Positions 28,736-38,260 are shown, counted from the stretch's first letter. The stretch is 64,000 bases of DNA from Methanobrevibacter millerae (GCF_900103415.1 NZ_FMXB01000009.1:48463-112462), one strand, 5' to 3'. The notes: generated by a model from the sequence alone, not told the origin. Program-made: numbers and translations.

Positions 28736-29988
28736 ATTAATGCGCCTAAAATAAAGAGTGATACTGAAATCAATATCAGACTTGAAATTGCATCGGTTAC
28801 ACTGGTTGAAATAGGGATTACGATATTGTCCGGGTCAATATCCCTGTTGTATGATGTGATTGAAATGTAGTATACTACAAAAATCATCACTGAAATCAGA
28901 ATCAGGCCGGAAATCAGCGAAATCAGTATTATATTAAGGTAGCCGACTCCCGCTGAGCCGAGGATGTTGGTTGAGTTTTCGGCTATAAAACCGATGAGCG
29001 GAAACATCACAATAGCCAGAACGTAACAAATCATGAAATTGTGCAGACTTTCGCCTTCAGGCTTTCTTAAAGGCTCAATAAGACCATAGTGAAGACCTGA
29101 GGACAGCCTTGCACTCAATATGCTTACAAGACTTCCGCTTTCGCCTGAGAAGAGCGGCATCAAGGTAAGCAGGCTCGGATTGGTAAGCAGGGTTTCAATG
29201 GAGCTGTTGAATATTCCTCCGGCTGAAACTCCCAAAATTGATGATACGAGTAAAACAGGAGTGGACTGGGTAATTATTTTTTTTGACTCGCTTGACATTC
29301 TGAACACGTAAACAAAAGCTGAAATGACGAATACCGTTAATATTAACGTGAATATTTCCTTAATCAATAAGCTGGTATTCAGATAATTCAGAACGTAAAG
29401 TGAAGCCACTATTGCCGGTAAGGTAAACAGATCCCCGATAGCTGCAATTAACGGCGTCGTGATGTTGTCGGGATCCCATCCGTGGTTGAAGCTCTTGAAT
29501 GAAATAAACATGGTTACAGGAAGCATTATAATGGTGGAAATGATTCCCGCAATGACGCTTATCAGTATAAAGTCAATCAGTGCGATGGACTCGAAATGGA
29601 ATATAATACAGAATATCTTAGCTATTATTGCCAAAAAGAGTGACAGAATAAGTGTCAGTACGAATGAAGAAAGAATGTTATTGTTCAATTGCTCTGACAG
29701 CTCGAACTTTGGAGATATCATACCGATGTGCAGGTTTGTAGAGATTCTTGAGGCAAATGAACCGAAAATGTTTCCTCTCATTCCGATAGCACCCGGAATA
29801 ATAACAAGCAGTCCAGGGAATGTTTCAAGGAAAAAGGTCATTTTTCCAAGTAAAATTCCTGCAAACAAATCTCCCAAAGCACAGATTAAAAGAGCTATGA
29901 AGCTTTCCTTAATTACTGAATCGTGTTCTGAAAAGAAGTCCTGGATAGAAGACAGTGAAATGCGATTCTTCTTCTTGTTTGCTTTCAA
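28732..29988 (-). CDS. MgtE/SLC41-like divalent cation transporter
   Basis: 418 residues holding two copies of the MgtE membrane domain. Copy 1 has FPGLLVIIPGAIGMRGNIFG and SRISTNLHIG; copy 2 has PLFSGESGSLVSILSARLSSGLHYG. Each is followed by a GWDPDNITTPL or RDIDPDNIVIPI motif that lines the ion path. About ten membrane helices in total. The cytoplasmic N and CBS domains of bacterial MgtE are absent. The frame opens at a GTG (29997), but TTG at 29988 is better placed behind GGAGTGAT. The PhoU/TrkA-C gene lies just upstream on the same strand and likely supplies regulation. Magnesium is the expected ion, not proven. Confidence 0.8.
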   Translation of the reverse strand: MKANKKKNRISLSSIQDFFSEHDSVIKESFIALLICALGDLFAGILLGKMTFFLETFPGLLVIIPGAIGMRGNIFGSFASRISTNLHIGMISPKFELSEQLNNNILSSFVLTLILSLFLAIIAKIFCIIFHFESIALIDFILISVIAGIISTIIMLPVTMFISFKSFNHGWDPDNITTPLIAAIGDLFTLPAIVASLYVLNYLNTSLLIKEIFTLILTVFVISAFVYVFRMSSESKKIITQSTPVLLVSSILGVSAGGIFNSSIETLLTNPSLLTLMPLFSGESGSLVSILSARLSSGLHYGLIEPLRKPEGESLHNFMICYVLAIVMFPLIGFIAENSTNILGSAGVGYLNIILISLISGLILISVMIFVVYYISITSYNRDIDPDNIVIPISTSVTDAISSLILISVSLFILGALI

Positions 29989-30025
29989 GCATATCACTCC
30001 CTCTAATCATTTTAATCACTTCTTT

Positions 30026-30625
30026 TTAATCTTCATCTTCTAATTCTTCTGGAATGTCTTCAAATGAACATGCTGCGCTTGCAAGCTTTCTTAAAAGCTC
30101 TGCGCCTTCATCTGTTCCTTTTAAAAGTAAAATGTCATTAGGAAGAATCATTGTGTTTTTATCAGGTCCGTAAATCCAGGATTCTCCACGTCTAATCGCA
30201 ATAACTCTCATTCCTGTACGGTTAGCTAAAAACAATTCTCCCAATGTCTTATTAGTTAAGTCTGATTCTTCAACAACGCTGATTCTTGCAATCATCTTAT
30301 CGGATTCTTCCATAACCATCTTGAATACAGGGTGCGGTTTAATCCCTTTAATTACAAGGTCAGCCAAATCCTTTGCTGCATTTGCCATACTTTCAGCAGC
30401 TTCAGCAATCTCAAGCAGTGCAGTCAGCTTTTCTGCATCCTCATATGATCTTGCTGCGACCAAGGATTCCTTTTTGATTTCATAATTCATGGCGTTGACT
30501 CTATTTTCCAAAGTCAACACTTCTTCAGCAGCATCTATGCTGTTGAACAGAACAGCCGAGTAAGCCAAATCAACCATCAGCTCCGACATGTTTTTCATTT
30601 CAATTAAAAGATTTTTAATCGACAT
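30026..30625 (-). CDS. PhoU-like plus TrkA-C domain regulator
   Basis: 199 residues. Residues about 1-100 are a helical PhoU-like domain ([35 protein letters not shown]). Residues about 115-190 are a TrkA-C (RCK-C) domain ending [22 protein letters not shown], with [17 protein letters not shown] just before it. Such proteins occur next to MgtE-like permeases in archaea and probably sense a ligand or ion to gate them. It precedes the transporter by about 37 bases. It starts with ATG behind GAGGGAT. Confidence 0.82.
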   Translation of the reverse strand: MSIKNLLIEMKNMSELMVDLAYSAVLFNSIDAAEEVLTLENRVNAMNYEIKKESLVAARSYEDAEKLTALLEIAEAAESMANAAKDLADLVIKGIKPHPVFKMVMEESDKMIARISVVEESDLTNKTLGELFLANRTGMRVIAIRRGESWIYGPDKNTMILPNDILLLKGTDEGAELLRKLASAACSFEDIPEELEDED

Positions 30626-30637
30626 TTTTATCCCTCT

Positions 30638-31711
30638 TTATAAATCCCTCGGATTATTATTCAATAAGCATGCTCTTCTTAATTTCAATAATGTTTTCTT
30701 TTTAGATTTTAAATCATCAACTTCTTCTATGATTTCTTCTATAGGACCTCTAAGGCACTTTACAGCCTCTTCGGTGTGAGGCCAATGACATTCCTTGCAG
30801 TTCCATACGTTCTTGCCCTTTATCCACTCGCCGCCTGTTGAGGAATCTCCGCACGGATAAAAAGGACAATAGCAGAAATCGCAGAATTGGCCGTCCCAGT
30901 GGCACGGATAGAATTCACACTCCCTGTTCGGGCCGTGGGGAATTTCACCGTTGATGAATTTTTCGTAATGATTTCTTGAAAGCTCGTGAATCGGGCTTCT
31001 TATTACATATCCCCTAGGGGTTACTAGCTTTCCATCCTGAACGTAGGTCAGGTCGTTTCCCACTATAAGCGTGCAGGACATGTTGACGATGTCTTCGGTC
31101 AAGTCCTTTACCTTGACGACCGTTTCCTTTGCCGGTTCATATGTGCTGTCAACGATACCTATTAATGCATCTTCTCCCTTAATTTCCAAAACACATTTTT
31201 TAAATCTTCTGAAGGGTTCCTTACGTGTTTTACTAATAGGGTTATAGATTGCTACAATCAGATTGGCCTCAAGAGCGTATTTCAGCTTCTTTTCAATTTC
31301 AGAAAGCGGAGTTAAAATGTTGCTTAGGCTTATGGCCGCAAAGTCATTCAGGGGAGCTCCCAATTTGGAGGAAGCGTAATTAAGTGCGGAAACGCCGGGA
31401 TAAACCTTGACTTCCACATCGTCGTACTTTGAAAGAATCTGATACAGTACGTTAGCCATTCCAAATACGCCAGGGTCTCCTGAACTTATCAATGAAACAG
31501 TTTTTCCTTCCTTGCTCTTTTGAATTGCGACTTCGGCTCTTGCTATCTCATCGCCCATTCCCTTTTTTAGAATTTCCTTATCAGCTATCAAGTCCTCTAT
31601 CTGGTTTATGTACTTTTTATAGCCGATAATAATGTCAGACTCTTCAATAGCTTTTACAGCTCCTAAAGTCATGTTCTCTCTATTTTGACCAATTCCAATA
31701 ACGTTAATCAT
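30638..31711 (-). CDS. cbiH: Precorrin-3B/cobalt-factor III C17-methyltransferase with Cys-rich tail
   Basis: 357 residues. The first 240 are a tetrapyrrole methyltransferase: VIGIGQNRENMTL, ISSGDPGVFGMANV for SAM binding, YPGVSALNYASSKLGAPLNDF, and IVAIYNPISKTR. It methylates C17 with ring contraction in anaerobic cobamide synthesis. The last 110 or so residues are unusual: about nine cysteines in CEFYPCHWDG, FCDFCYCPFYPCGDSS, WNCKECHWPH and VKCLRG. This could hold an iron-sulfur cluster, as reported for a fused CbiH of Bacillus megaterium. It lies behind the anchored 164-residue gene and ahead of the transporter pair. Confidence 0.85.
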   Translation of the reverse strand: MINVIGIGQNRENMTLGAVKAIEESDIIIGYKKYINQIEDLIADKEILKKGMGDEIARAEVAIQKSKEGKTVSLISSGDPGVFGMANVLYQILSKYDDVEVKVYPGVSALNYASSKLGAPLNDFAAISLSNILTPLSEIEKKLKYALEANLIVAIYNPISKTRKEPFRRFKKCVLEIKGEDALIGIVDSTYEPAKETVVKVKDLTEDIVNMSCTLIVGNDLTYVQDGKLVTPRGYVIRSPIHELSRNHYEKFINGEIPHGPNRECEFYPCHWDGQFCDFCYCPFYPCGDSSTGGEWIKGKNVWNCKECHWPHTEEAVKCLRGPIEEIIEEVDDLKSKKKTLLKLRRACLLNNNPRDL

Positions 31712-31721
31712 AATATTTCCC

Positions 31722-32216
31722 TTAATATAATTTTAAAACAGAATTGACAGCCAGCGAGCTCGTGTCAACCATTAGTTCACCGCTCTTAAACGAAGCGACA
31801 CCTGTGACTATCACCTTATATGCCGGATCCTGGCTAATGATGATTTGTCCTGAAGTTGAATTCGGGGAAGCGTATCCCAAAGCCTCAATGGTCACGTTAA
31901 TTTTATCGTTGTCCAAATCGTCATAGGTTGACACGTTCATTGATTCAACATTGACGCCGTCAACCTGAGACAGCTCTTCCATCTGAAGCGCCACCTCTTT
32001 TTCGTTTGATATGTTAATGTAGGTCGGATCCTTGATTAACACATCATTGACGTTTTGAGGATTGAAAAAGCCAGTTATCTTTGTTACCTGCATGTCAATC
32101 AATCCCTTAACATCCGGAACTTCAGCTGTGACAATTGTATATGAACTGAATAGTCCTATTTCAAAAAATATTATAAATAATACAATGATTAATAATATTC
32201 TAAGTACTTTCGCCAT
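31722..32216 (-). CDS. Conserved anchored protein, unknown
   Basis: 164 residues starting MAKVLRILLIIVLFIIFFEIG. One N-terminal membrane helix (about 5-28) is followed by a soluble domain rich in beta-strand pattern with N-x-S/T sites (INISNE, NVSTYDD, SPNSTSG). GTGAT precedes the ATG. The gene ends ten bases before cbiH on the same strand. I do not recognise the family. Confidence 0.55.
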   Translation of the reverse strand: MAKVLRILLIIVLFIIFFEIGLFSSYTIVTAEVPDVKGLIDMQVTKITGFFNPQNVNDVLIKDPTYINISNEKEVALQMEELSQVDGVNVESMNVSTYDDLDNDKINVTIEALGYASPNSTSGQIIISQDPAYKVIVTGVASFKSGELMVDTSSLAVNSVLKLY

Positions 32217-32299
32217 TTTATCACATCTTACTATTTAAATAACATATAATATTCTAAGTTTATTTTTAATAGATAATAAATATAACTAAAATTTACCTG

Positions 32300-32339
32300 C
32301 AATTTGAATATTACCTGGCGGGAGCAATATTACAAATTG
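32300..32339. promoter_or_regulatory. Inverted repeat upstream of the PolD small-subunit gene
   Basis: Arms at 32300-32312 and 32326-32339 pair over 13 bases with one bulge (CAATTTG/ATATT against AATATT/CAAATTG) around a GC-rich loop. A TATA-like TTTATAAAT at 32352-32360 follows, about 30 bases before the ATG at 32386. The repeat would sit just upstream of the TATA/BRE region, a place used by archaeal activators or repressors. Confidence 0.4.
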
Positions 32340-32385
32340 AAATTCTCAAAGTTTATAAATATTGAAAATAAAAATTTTAACTAAT

Positions 32386-33972
32386 ATGACAAATAAGATT
32401 TTACTTAAATTTGCAAAAAAAGGAATTAATTTATCACCTGATGCCTATAATAAGGTAATGGCAGCAGATAATCCTACAAATTTCGCTTCAGACATTATAG
32501 TAAAGTTAAAAAGCGGTGATTTTAAGCCTGCAGATTTGATTTCAGTCAATGCAAAAACGATAGATGAGATAATGGGCGGGAAAATAGAAGAGCCTGCCGA
32601 GGATGAAAAAGGTGATGAAAGTCCTTCACCAGCTCCTGAAATCGCTGAAACAAAAGAAGAATCATCAGATGATAATGAAGTTAATGTTTCCGACAGCGGT
32701 GAAAAGGTAGTCGATGCAAAAATAAAGTTTAAAAGAAATCTGGAAAAATCAAAGGTTCAATACGACTTCAAGATTATACAGGACAGTTCAAACAAGTCAT
32801 ACACAAGCGGTGAAATCGGCGATCTAATCAGCTATTTCCAGTCCAGGTATGAGAAGCTGTCCAAAATCCTAAAGCAAAGGCCTGACTTGAAGATGACCAC
32901 AAAAGTTGCTGACATTGAGGACGGCCAAACTACAGTCAATTTAATATTAATGGTTAAGGAAATCCGCTCCACGAAAAACGGACACCGATTCGTTGAGTTC
33001 GAAGACGATACCGGTTCCATATCAATTCTGTTCTCCAATAAAAATGAAGAGCTCTTTGCAGAGGCTGAAAAGCTTGTAAGGGATGAGGTTGTCGGCGTCA
33101 TCGCAAACAGGGACGGCGACTTTACCATAGCCAACCAATTAATATATCCCGGAGTTACCAGAATCCAGGAAAAGGAAATGGATTTCGGGGTTGTTTTCCT
33201 TTCAGACGTTCACATCGGAAGCCTGACATTCCTTGAGGGCGCATTTCAGAAATTCATTGACTGGATTAACTGCGAATACGGTACTGAAGAGCAGAGAAGG
33301 ATTGCCGAAGACATCAAGTACCTGATTATTGCCGGAGATATCGTGGACGGCATCGGAGTATATCCTAACCAGGACAAGGAACTTTCCATCAAGGATATCC
33401 GCCTGCAGTACGATGAGGCCGCAAGGTTTTTGGGAAACGTGAGAAGCGACATCAAGATAATCATAGCTCCCGGAAACCACGACGCTTCAAGACTGGCCGA
33501 GCCGCAGCCTGCTGTTCCTGAAGAATACGCCAAGTCATTGTATGAACTTGACAACGTTGAATTTGTAAGTAATCCGGCCGTAATATCTCTTGACGGTATT
33601 AACGTCTTGATTTATCACGGTGAAAGTTTCAATGAACTTCCTATGGCCATTAAAGGTCTTTCTTATGAAAAAAATGAAATGATGATGGAAGAGCTTTTAA
33701 GAAAAAGACACTTGGCCCCTATTTATGGTGAAAGAACACCTTTGGCTTCAGAACTTGAAGACTACCTGGTTATAGAGCATGTTCCGGACATTTTCCACAC
33801 AGGACACATTCACATCAATTCATATAAAAAGTATAACGGAATTCATATGATTAATTCAGGGACTTTCCAGACTCAGACTGACTATCAAAAGATTAAAAAC
33901 ATCGAGCCTACACCTGCTCAGGTTCCAATTATACACAAGGGGCAGTACAAACTATTCAAATTCATAGACTGA
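32386..33972 (+). CDS. polB: DNA polymerase II (PolD) small subunit DP1
   Basis: 528 residues from ATG at 32386; an in-frame TTG at 32362 is less likely because it sits near the expected transcription start. A helical N-terminus and a charged, acidic linker (about 70-120) precede an OB-fold region (about 180-265) and a calcineurin-like phosphoesterase domain. The motifs are all present: [27 protein letters not shown] and [10 protein letters not shown]1 is the 3'-5' proofreading subunit of the archaeal replicative polymerase D. It lies about 5.5 kb from the origin. The aldolase gene follows ten bases later. Confidence 0.93.
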   Translation: MTNKILLKFAKKGINLSPDAYNKVMAADNPTNFASDIIVKLKSGDFKPADLISVNAKTIDEIMGGKIEEPAEDEKGDESPSPAPEIAETKEESSDDNEVNVSDSGEKVVDAKIKFKRNLEKSKVQYDFKIIQDSSNKSYTSGEIGDLISYFQSRYEKLSKILKQRPDLKMTTKVADIEDGQTTVNLILMVKEIRSTKNGHRFVEFEDDTGSISILFSNKNEELFAEAEKLVRDEVVGVIANRDGDFTIANQLIYPGVTRIQEKEMDFGVVFLSDVHIGSLTFLEGAFQKFIDWINCEYGTEEQRRIAEDIKYLIIAGDIVDGIGVYPNQDKELSIKDIRLQYDEAARFLGNVRSDIKIIIAPGNHDASRLAEPQPAVPEEYAKSLYELDNVEFVSNPAVISLDGINVLIYHGESFNELPMAIKGLSYEKNEMMMEELLRKRHLAPIYGERTPLASELEDYLVIEHVPDIFHTGHIHINSYKKYNGIHMINSGTFQTQTDYQKIKNIEPTPAQVPIIHKGQYKLFKFID

Positions 33973-33982
33973 TGGTGATTTA

Positions 33983-34558
33983 ATGAAAGATGACGTTTCC
34001 AAATTAATTGAGGTATGCAGGAATATCTACGAGAGACAGCTGGTTTCAGGCAAATCAGGCAATGTAAGCGCAAGGCTTTCAAAAGACTACATTGCAATCA
34101 CTCCAACCCTGAAATCACTTGGTGACTTAGAACAGAAAGACATCGTTCTTATAGACATGAACGGAGAAGCATTGACCAGGGGAAAGCCTTCCTCAGAAGC
34201 AGGAATGCATCTGGAAATCTATAAAAAAAGGCCGGACGTTAATGCGATTGTCCATACCCATTCACCTCACGTCACAGGATTTTCATTCTCATCCGATGAA
34301 ATGAAAAGGCTTGAGGGATTTGGAGAAATAAAAAATCCTTACATAGCTTTAATCGACTATGAAGTGCCGGGATCAGTCGAACTTGCCAAAAGCGCATCCG
34401 ACAACATTGGAACAGAAGACGTTCTGATATTGAAAAATCATGGTGTGGTATGTTTAGGAAAATCACTAGAAGAATCAGAATCCCTTGCTGTATTTATTGA
34501 AGAATCTGCTAAAACTCAGTTTATTTCTAAAATGTTGAATTCAGCGAAAGATATTTAG
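33983..34558 (+). CDS. Class II aldolase (fuculose-phosphate aldolase type)
   Basis: 191 residues of the AraD/FucA family: SGKSGNVSARLS, ITPTLKSLGDL, KPSSEAGMHLEIYKKRPDVNAIVHTHSPH with the HTH zinc ligands, and ILKNHGVVCLGKS with the third histidine. Methanogens use such an aldolase to make lactaldehyde for the 2-phospholactate part of coenzyme F420; that role fits but is inferred. It starts at ATG behind GGTGA and is joined to the PolD gene. Confidence 0.85.
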   Translation: MKDDVSKLIEVCRNIYERQLVSGKSGNVSARLSKDYIAITPTLKSLGDLEQKDIVLIDMNGEALTRGKPSSEAGMHLEIYKKRPDVNAIVHTHSPHVTGFSFSSDEMKRLEGFGEIKNPYIALIDYEVPGSVELAKSASDNIGTEDVLILKNHGVVCLGKSLEESESLAVFIEESAKTQFISKMLNSAKDI

Positions 34559-34563
34559 AAATA

Positions 34564-34722
34564 TCATTCAGCTGAATCTTTTTTTAATCTTGCTTCGTAA
34601 CCTTCATTAATCATTTTTAAAATTAACCCAGATAATGAAGTGTCTTCACGAATAGCCATAATTTTAAGTTCTTTTTTCAAATCACTTGGTAAATTTATTG
34701 TAGTTTTACTTACGTCTGACAT
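34564..34722 (-). CDS. Short ribbon-helix-helix protein
   Basis: A 52-residue ORF, MSDVSKTTINLPSDLKKEL at its start, then two helices (KELKIMAIRED and LSGLILKMINEGYEARL). The strand TTINLP followed by two helices fits the CopG/Arc ribbon-helix-helix fold, a dimeric DNA-binding protein. It stands alone between the aldolase (convergent) and UPF0147 (divergent). Its target is unknown; no toxin gene lies beside it. Confidence 0.7.
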   Translation of the reverse strand: MSDVSKTTINLPSDLKKELKIMAIREDTSLSGLILKMINEGYEARLKKDSAE

Positions 34723-34866
34723 ATTAATAAATTTGCCTTTTATTTAAATATAAATTTTTCTATAAAAAATATTTGTATCACTACAAACAATTAAATATTA
34801 GATTTAACATAATTAATTTATATTATTTTGAAAACTTATTTTTAATTTAAATTTGGAGGAGAGATT

Positions 34867-35115
34867 ATGAGTAATCAAAATATCGACGAAGTTTGTGAAA
34901 TACTGGAATACATCACAAATGAAAACAGTGTTCCACGTAACATTAGAGAAGCTGCTAATGAATCCAATAAACTCTTAAAGGATGAAGAAGTAGATCAATC
35001 CGTAAGAATAAGTACAGTTTTAGGAAAATTAGACGAAATCAGCAATGACCCAAATATACCAGTTCATGCAAGAACCTTAATTTGGGAAGTATTATCAAAA
35101 TTAGAAGCAATCTAA
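34867..35115 (+). CDS. UPF0147 family protein
   Basis: 82 residues, all alpha-helical, with VPRNIREAANESNKLL and IPVHARTLIWEVLSKLEAI, which are the conserved ends of UPF0147. The function of this small archaeal family is not known. A clear GGAGGAGA site precedes the ATG, suggesting strong translation. Its stop overlaps the stop of the convergent cbiG by three bases. Confidence 0.85.
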   Translation: MSNQNIDEVCEILEYITNENSVPRNIREAANESNKLLKDEEVDQSVRISTVLGKLDEISNDPNIPVHARTLIWEVLSKLEAI

Positions 35116-36143
35116 TTTTTTAATATTTTTTTATTTGAAAGCGCAACCGAAACCGTAACGCCATCAAAAGCCGTTTTTTTATATATTAATTCTGAATCAT
35201 AGCCTGCCGTAATCAGCGCTGAAGGCTCGCACACACCAGCAATGCCGAATTTTGACCTTACGAATTCTGATTCCTGAATATCATCTGATTTGAATAATGC
35301 CAGCTTATCCAGTTCAACGAAATTAACGGGAATGTTAAACTCCTCAGACAAATCCAAAATGCCCTTTTCGTCCTTTTTAATCTCTGCAGATGAAAACATT
35401 GTAATCCTTGATTTGTCCATGTTCAAGTCAGTTAATACCTTATTTACGGCCTCATTAATTTCATCCTTGCTTTTTCCGCGCCTGCATCCGATTCCAAAGA
35501 CAACCCTGCGGGGAATTAACATTATTTTGTGATTGTCGCACACGACCTCTATTTCACCATCATTAATCCTGCTTGAAAAATAAATCGACACATCCATTTC
35601 AAGTGTATTTTCATTTAAATAATTGAATAGATAATCATAATTTCCATTGCTGTTTACCGTAAAGGCAACTTCTTTACCTTCAAGAATTGATTTGTTGAAA
35701 TGAAGAATCTCATGCGTATCATCGATTGACAGATACAGATCCCGGGCCAAAACGTCAATGCCTAATTTCTTATTGACGTCAGTGGAAGTCGTTATGACCG
35801 GAGTTGCATCAATTAACTCCGCTATTTTATTTGTTAATCTGTTGGCTCCGCCGAGATGGCCTGAAAGCATGCTGATTACAAAATTACCGTTGTCGTCAAT
35901 GTTTAAGACTGCCGGATCAGTTGTCTTTGATACTATCAAATCGGAAATGCTTCTTATCAAAATGCCTGAAGCCATAATGGCTATTATTGAGTCGTATTCA
36001 TTGAAAATCAGATTAAAATTATTTTTTACATCCTTGTGATAGATATCACATCTTATTATCGTTGAATCATCACCGAGGAGTTTTTTTATCTTCAATGACA
36101 GGTCATAACCCTTTTTGGAAACAGATAGAATAGCTATTTTCAT
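35112..36143 (-). CDS. cbiG: Cobalt-precorrin-5A hydrolase CbiG
   Basis: 343 residues. The N-terminal part has IIAIMASGILIRSISDLI and VISMLSGHLGGANRLTNKIA, the CbiG lactone-binding segment, and TTSTDVNKKLGIDVLA. The C-terminal part has RRVVFGIGCRRGKSKDEI and KFGIAGVCEPSALITAG. The enzyme opens the delta-lactone of cobalt-precorrin-5A, releasing acetaldehyde. It overlaps cbiB upstream by four bases, so the two form a cobamide operon. Confidence 0.92.
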   Translation of the reverse strand: MKIAILSVSKKGYDLSLKIKKLLGDDSTIIRCDIYHKDVKNNFNLIFNEYDSIIAIMASGILIRSISDLIVSKTTDPAVLNIDDNGNFVISMLSGHLGGANRLTNKIAELIDATPVITTSTDVNKKLGIDVLARDLYLSIDDTHEILHFNKSILEGKEVAFTVNSNGNYDYLFNYLNENTLEMDVSIYFSSRINDGEIEVVCDNHKIMLIPRRVVFGIGCRRGKSKDEINEAVNKVLTDLNMDKSRITMFSSAEIKKDEKGILDLSEEFNIPVNFVELDKLALFKSDDIQESEFVRSKFGIAGVCEPSALITAGYDSELIYKKTAFDGVTVSVALSNKKILKN

Positions 36144-37114
36144 ATTATCAAATAAAATATGGTCATTATAATTAATATAAATATTGTAAATAATCCGATT
36201 GTAAGAGACGTTAACTTTATCGCTTTTGAAATGTCGGAGACATTGATTTCATGTGTATTGTCGCCGAGAATGTAGGTGTCCTTTTTCACCAGCTGAATGT
36301 CCAGGGCTCCTGCCGTAGGCGCCATCGTATATCCTGAGTTTGGGCTTGGACATTTCCTTGCATCCCTTCTCATGATTCTGTAGGCATTTTTACCGTTGTA
36401 CCTTAAAATATATGCAGATAAAACAACAAACAATCCTGAAACTCTTGAAGGAACATAATTTAAAACATCATCAAGCTTTGCCGGAAAATAGCCGATGTTA
36501 ATCAGCTCATCCGTCTTGTAGCCAAGCATTGCATCTAACGTATTTGATATTCTATAGATGAATGGAATAAACAGTAATATAATAAAATAATTAATATCAA
36601 ATATAATAAATAACACTGCTGCTATCGTGAAATAAAAAATGGGAGCGATATATGAATCAGTTATGTTTTCAGTCATGCTTTCTATCGTTGCAGACACGAT
36701 AAAGCTTTCCGTTAACTCATCAGTGTCACGGCTGACAAGGTATGAAACTGACTTTCTTGCAATCTCAATGTCTTCAGTTAAATCGTTTTCGATGTTTTTT
36801 GCTGTTGATAACAGCATCTTGATTGAATAGGTCGATGAAAGCATTATTGAATAAACAATAATAAACAGATAATCGTTAATTGATGATATTAACATTATTA
36901 TAAGTAAAATAAGGCATGAAACGATTATGGTAAATGTCGTTGTCAGAAATCCTGAGAGCCTGTTTTTCATTGCGATAAACATTGACTTGAATTTTTCAAT
37001 TATCTTTCCGATGATGACGACGGGATGGATTTTCGTTGGAAGTTCTCCGAAGATTAAATCAATTGCAAGGCTTACAATTAATGTAACAACAATAAACAAG
37101 AAAACTTCAAACAT
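36140..37114 (-). CDS. cbiB: Adenosylcobinamide-phosphate synthase CbiB
   Basis: 324 residues, an integral membrane protein. Diagnostic stretches are DLIFGELPTKIHPVVIIGKII near the N-terminus, SYLVSRDTDELTES, and RRDARKCPSPNSGYTMAPTAGAL, which is typical of CbiB/CobD. It attaches the aminopropanol linker to cobyric acid at the membrane. ATGA overlap with cbiG. Upstream, the start region diverges from the DUF2299 gene across 67 bases. Confidence 0.92.
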   Translation of the reverse strand: MFEVFLFIVVTLIVSLAIDLIFGELPTKIHPVVIIGKIIEKFKSMFIAMKNRLSGFLTTTFTIIVSCLILLIIMLISSINDYLFIIVYSIMLSSTYSIKMLLSTAKNIENDLTEDIEIARKSVSYLVSRDTDELTESFIVSATIESMTENITDSYIAPIFYFTIAAVLFIIFDINYFIILLFIPFIYRISNTLDAMLGYKTDELINIGYFPAKLDDVLNYVPSRVSGLFVVLSAYILRYNGKNAYRIMRRDARKCPSPNSGYTMAPTAGALDIQLVKKDTYILGDNTHEINVSDISKAIKLTSLTIGLFTIFILIIMTIFYLII

Positions 37115-37181
37115 AATAAATATTATTTATAATAAAAAAATAAATATTTTATTATTTATATAAAAAAATTAAAGTGATATT

Positions 37182-37676
37182 ATGACAATTGATGAAGAAA
37201 CAGTAAAAAACTGGATTGTAGATGAAGGAATTTTCAGAGAAAAAAAAGTAGATGATAATTCTGACTATCATTTTATCGTAGAATTTCCAAAGGATAACAT
37301 AATGGATGTTGTTAAACCAAAAGGAAAAGATTTCATTGTTGTTGCATGCGCTACTCAGGTATCTCCACAGCACCTGGAATTAATGGCCAATACCGATGCT
37401 AAGGAAAGAACCAAATTCCTCCTTAAAACAAATATGGAAATCAACAGGTTCCTTGTAGACTGTCAGCTTGCAGTGGATCAGTCAACCAACCTATTGCAGC
37501 AGTATGTTATTACCTATCAGATTTTCAATGACGGATTAACTAAAAACAGTTTATATGACGCTTTAAAAAGGGTATTTAAGGCTAAAATCCAGTGTGTATG
37601 GTTAATCGAAAAGACTTTCGGTACAGTAAATACCCCTACAACTGAAGCTTCCAATGAAAACTCCATGTTCATCTAA
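37182..37676 (+). CDS. DUF2299-like protein, unknown
   Basis: 164 residues, no signal peptide or membrane helix. It opens with an EETVKNWIVDEGIF helix, then a strand region (YHFIVEFPKDNIMDVVKPKG, KDFIVVACATQVSP) and helices with SLYDALKRVFKAKIQCVWLIEKTFG. The pattern resembles the archaeal DUF2299 family. It is the last gene before the origin region. The stop is at 37676, and ORB-like repeats begin 16 bases later. Confidence 0.65.
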   Translation: MTIDEETVKNWIVDEGIFREKKVDDNSDYHFIVEFPKDNIMDVVKPKGKDFIVVACATQVSPQHLELMANTDAKERTKFLLKTNMEINRFLVDCQLAVDQSTNLLQQYVITYQIFNDGLTKNSLYDALKRVFKAKIQCVWLIEKTFGTVNTPTTEASNENSMFI

Positions 37677-37692
37677 GAGAGAGGGACATGTG

Positions 37693-37705
37693 TTTCAAGT
37701 GAAAC
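37693..37705. repeat. ORB-like site
   Basis: TTTCAAGTGAAAC, a near palindrome; the closest copy to the DUF2299 gene. Confidence 0.6.
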
Positions 37706-37739
37706 GCTAACGAAGGTATATTAAGAACGAAGAGGTATA

Positions 37740-37765
37740 TTTCAAGTGAAAAATACACTTGAAAT
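37740..37765. repeat. Paired ORB-like sites, head to head
   Basis: TTTCAAGTGAAAA at 37740-37752 faces TACACTTGAAAT at 37754-37765, forming an inverted pair. Confidence 0.65.
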
Positions 37766-37866
37766 CGACCTATATTTTTTTTGCTCAAAATCAAGATTCA
37801 AGACCTTATATTACTTATTTTTTAATTTAAACATCATTTTGAAAAAATCATTTTTTCTTTACAGTT

Positions 37867-37927
37867 GAAACCCATGTCTCGATTTCACTCCGCCGGAAAA
37901 TATGGGTTACACTTGAAATGTACCCCC
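37867..37927. repeat. Inverted repeat ending in an ORB-like site and a C-run
   Basis: Arms AACCCAT (37869-37875) and ATGGGTT (37902-37908) flank a GC-containing loop. The right arm runs into TTACACTTGAAAT (37907-37919), followed by a run of six C at 37922-37927. Archaeal ORBs often carry a G/C-string beside the dyad. Confidence 0.6.
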
Positions 37928-37933
37928 CTCTAT

Positions 37934-38002
37934 TAATGACAAATCGTGATAGATTACATGAAAATTTTTTCCGTTTTCCAAAACGGCAATGATTTGTCAT
38001 TA
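37934..38002. repeat. Long-range inverted repeat enclosing a smaller hairpin
   Basis: Perfect 12-base arms, TAATGACAAATC at 37934-37945 and GATTTGTCATTA at 37991-38002. Between them, a second hairpin CCGTTT-TCCA-AAACGG lies at 37971-37986. Another ORB-like site follows at 38014-38028. Confidence 0.75.
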
Positions 38003-38233
38003 TTATGGCGAGATTTTACATTTGAAATACTACTCTTTTAATTGAAATGGTACTTCGAAATTGTTAAAAATTTAAATTAATTTTATTCATTTTCATTTAA
38101 AATAAATTATGCTTATCATTTTTTAAGTTAAATTATAAGTTTTAAATAATAATTTACAAAATCAAAGGATTTTAAGTAATTTTAAGATTTTTCGTTTTCA
38201 CTATTACAATGAAAAAGTTTATTTAAGACCTTG

Positions 38234-38260
38234 TTTATATATTAACACTGGAAATTGTAC
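38234..38260 (+). promoter_or_regulatory. orc1 promoter TATA overlapping an ORB variant
   Basis: A TATA-like TTTATATATT at 38234-38243 is followed directly by AACACTGGAAATTGTAC at 38244-38260, a variant of the origin motif closer to the general archaeal ORB core. Transcription would begin close to 38265, so Orc1 binding here could repress its own gene. Confidence 0.5.

Noticed and set aside
34564..34722. Toxin-antitoxin pair with the RHH protein as antitoxin
   Set aside because: No adjacent toxin-like ORF; the neighbours are an aldolase and UPF0147.
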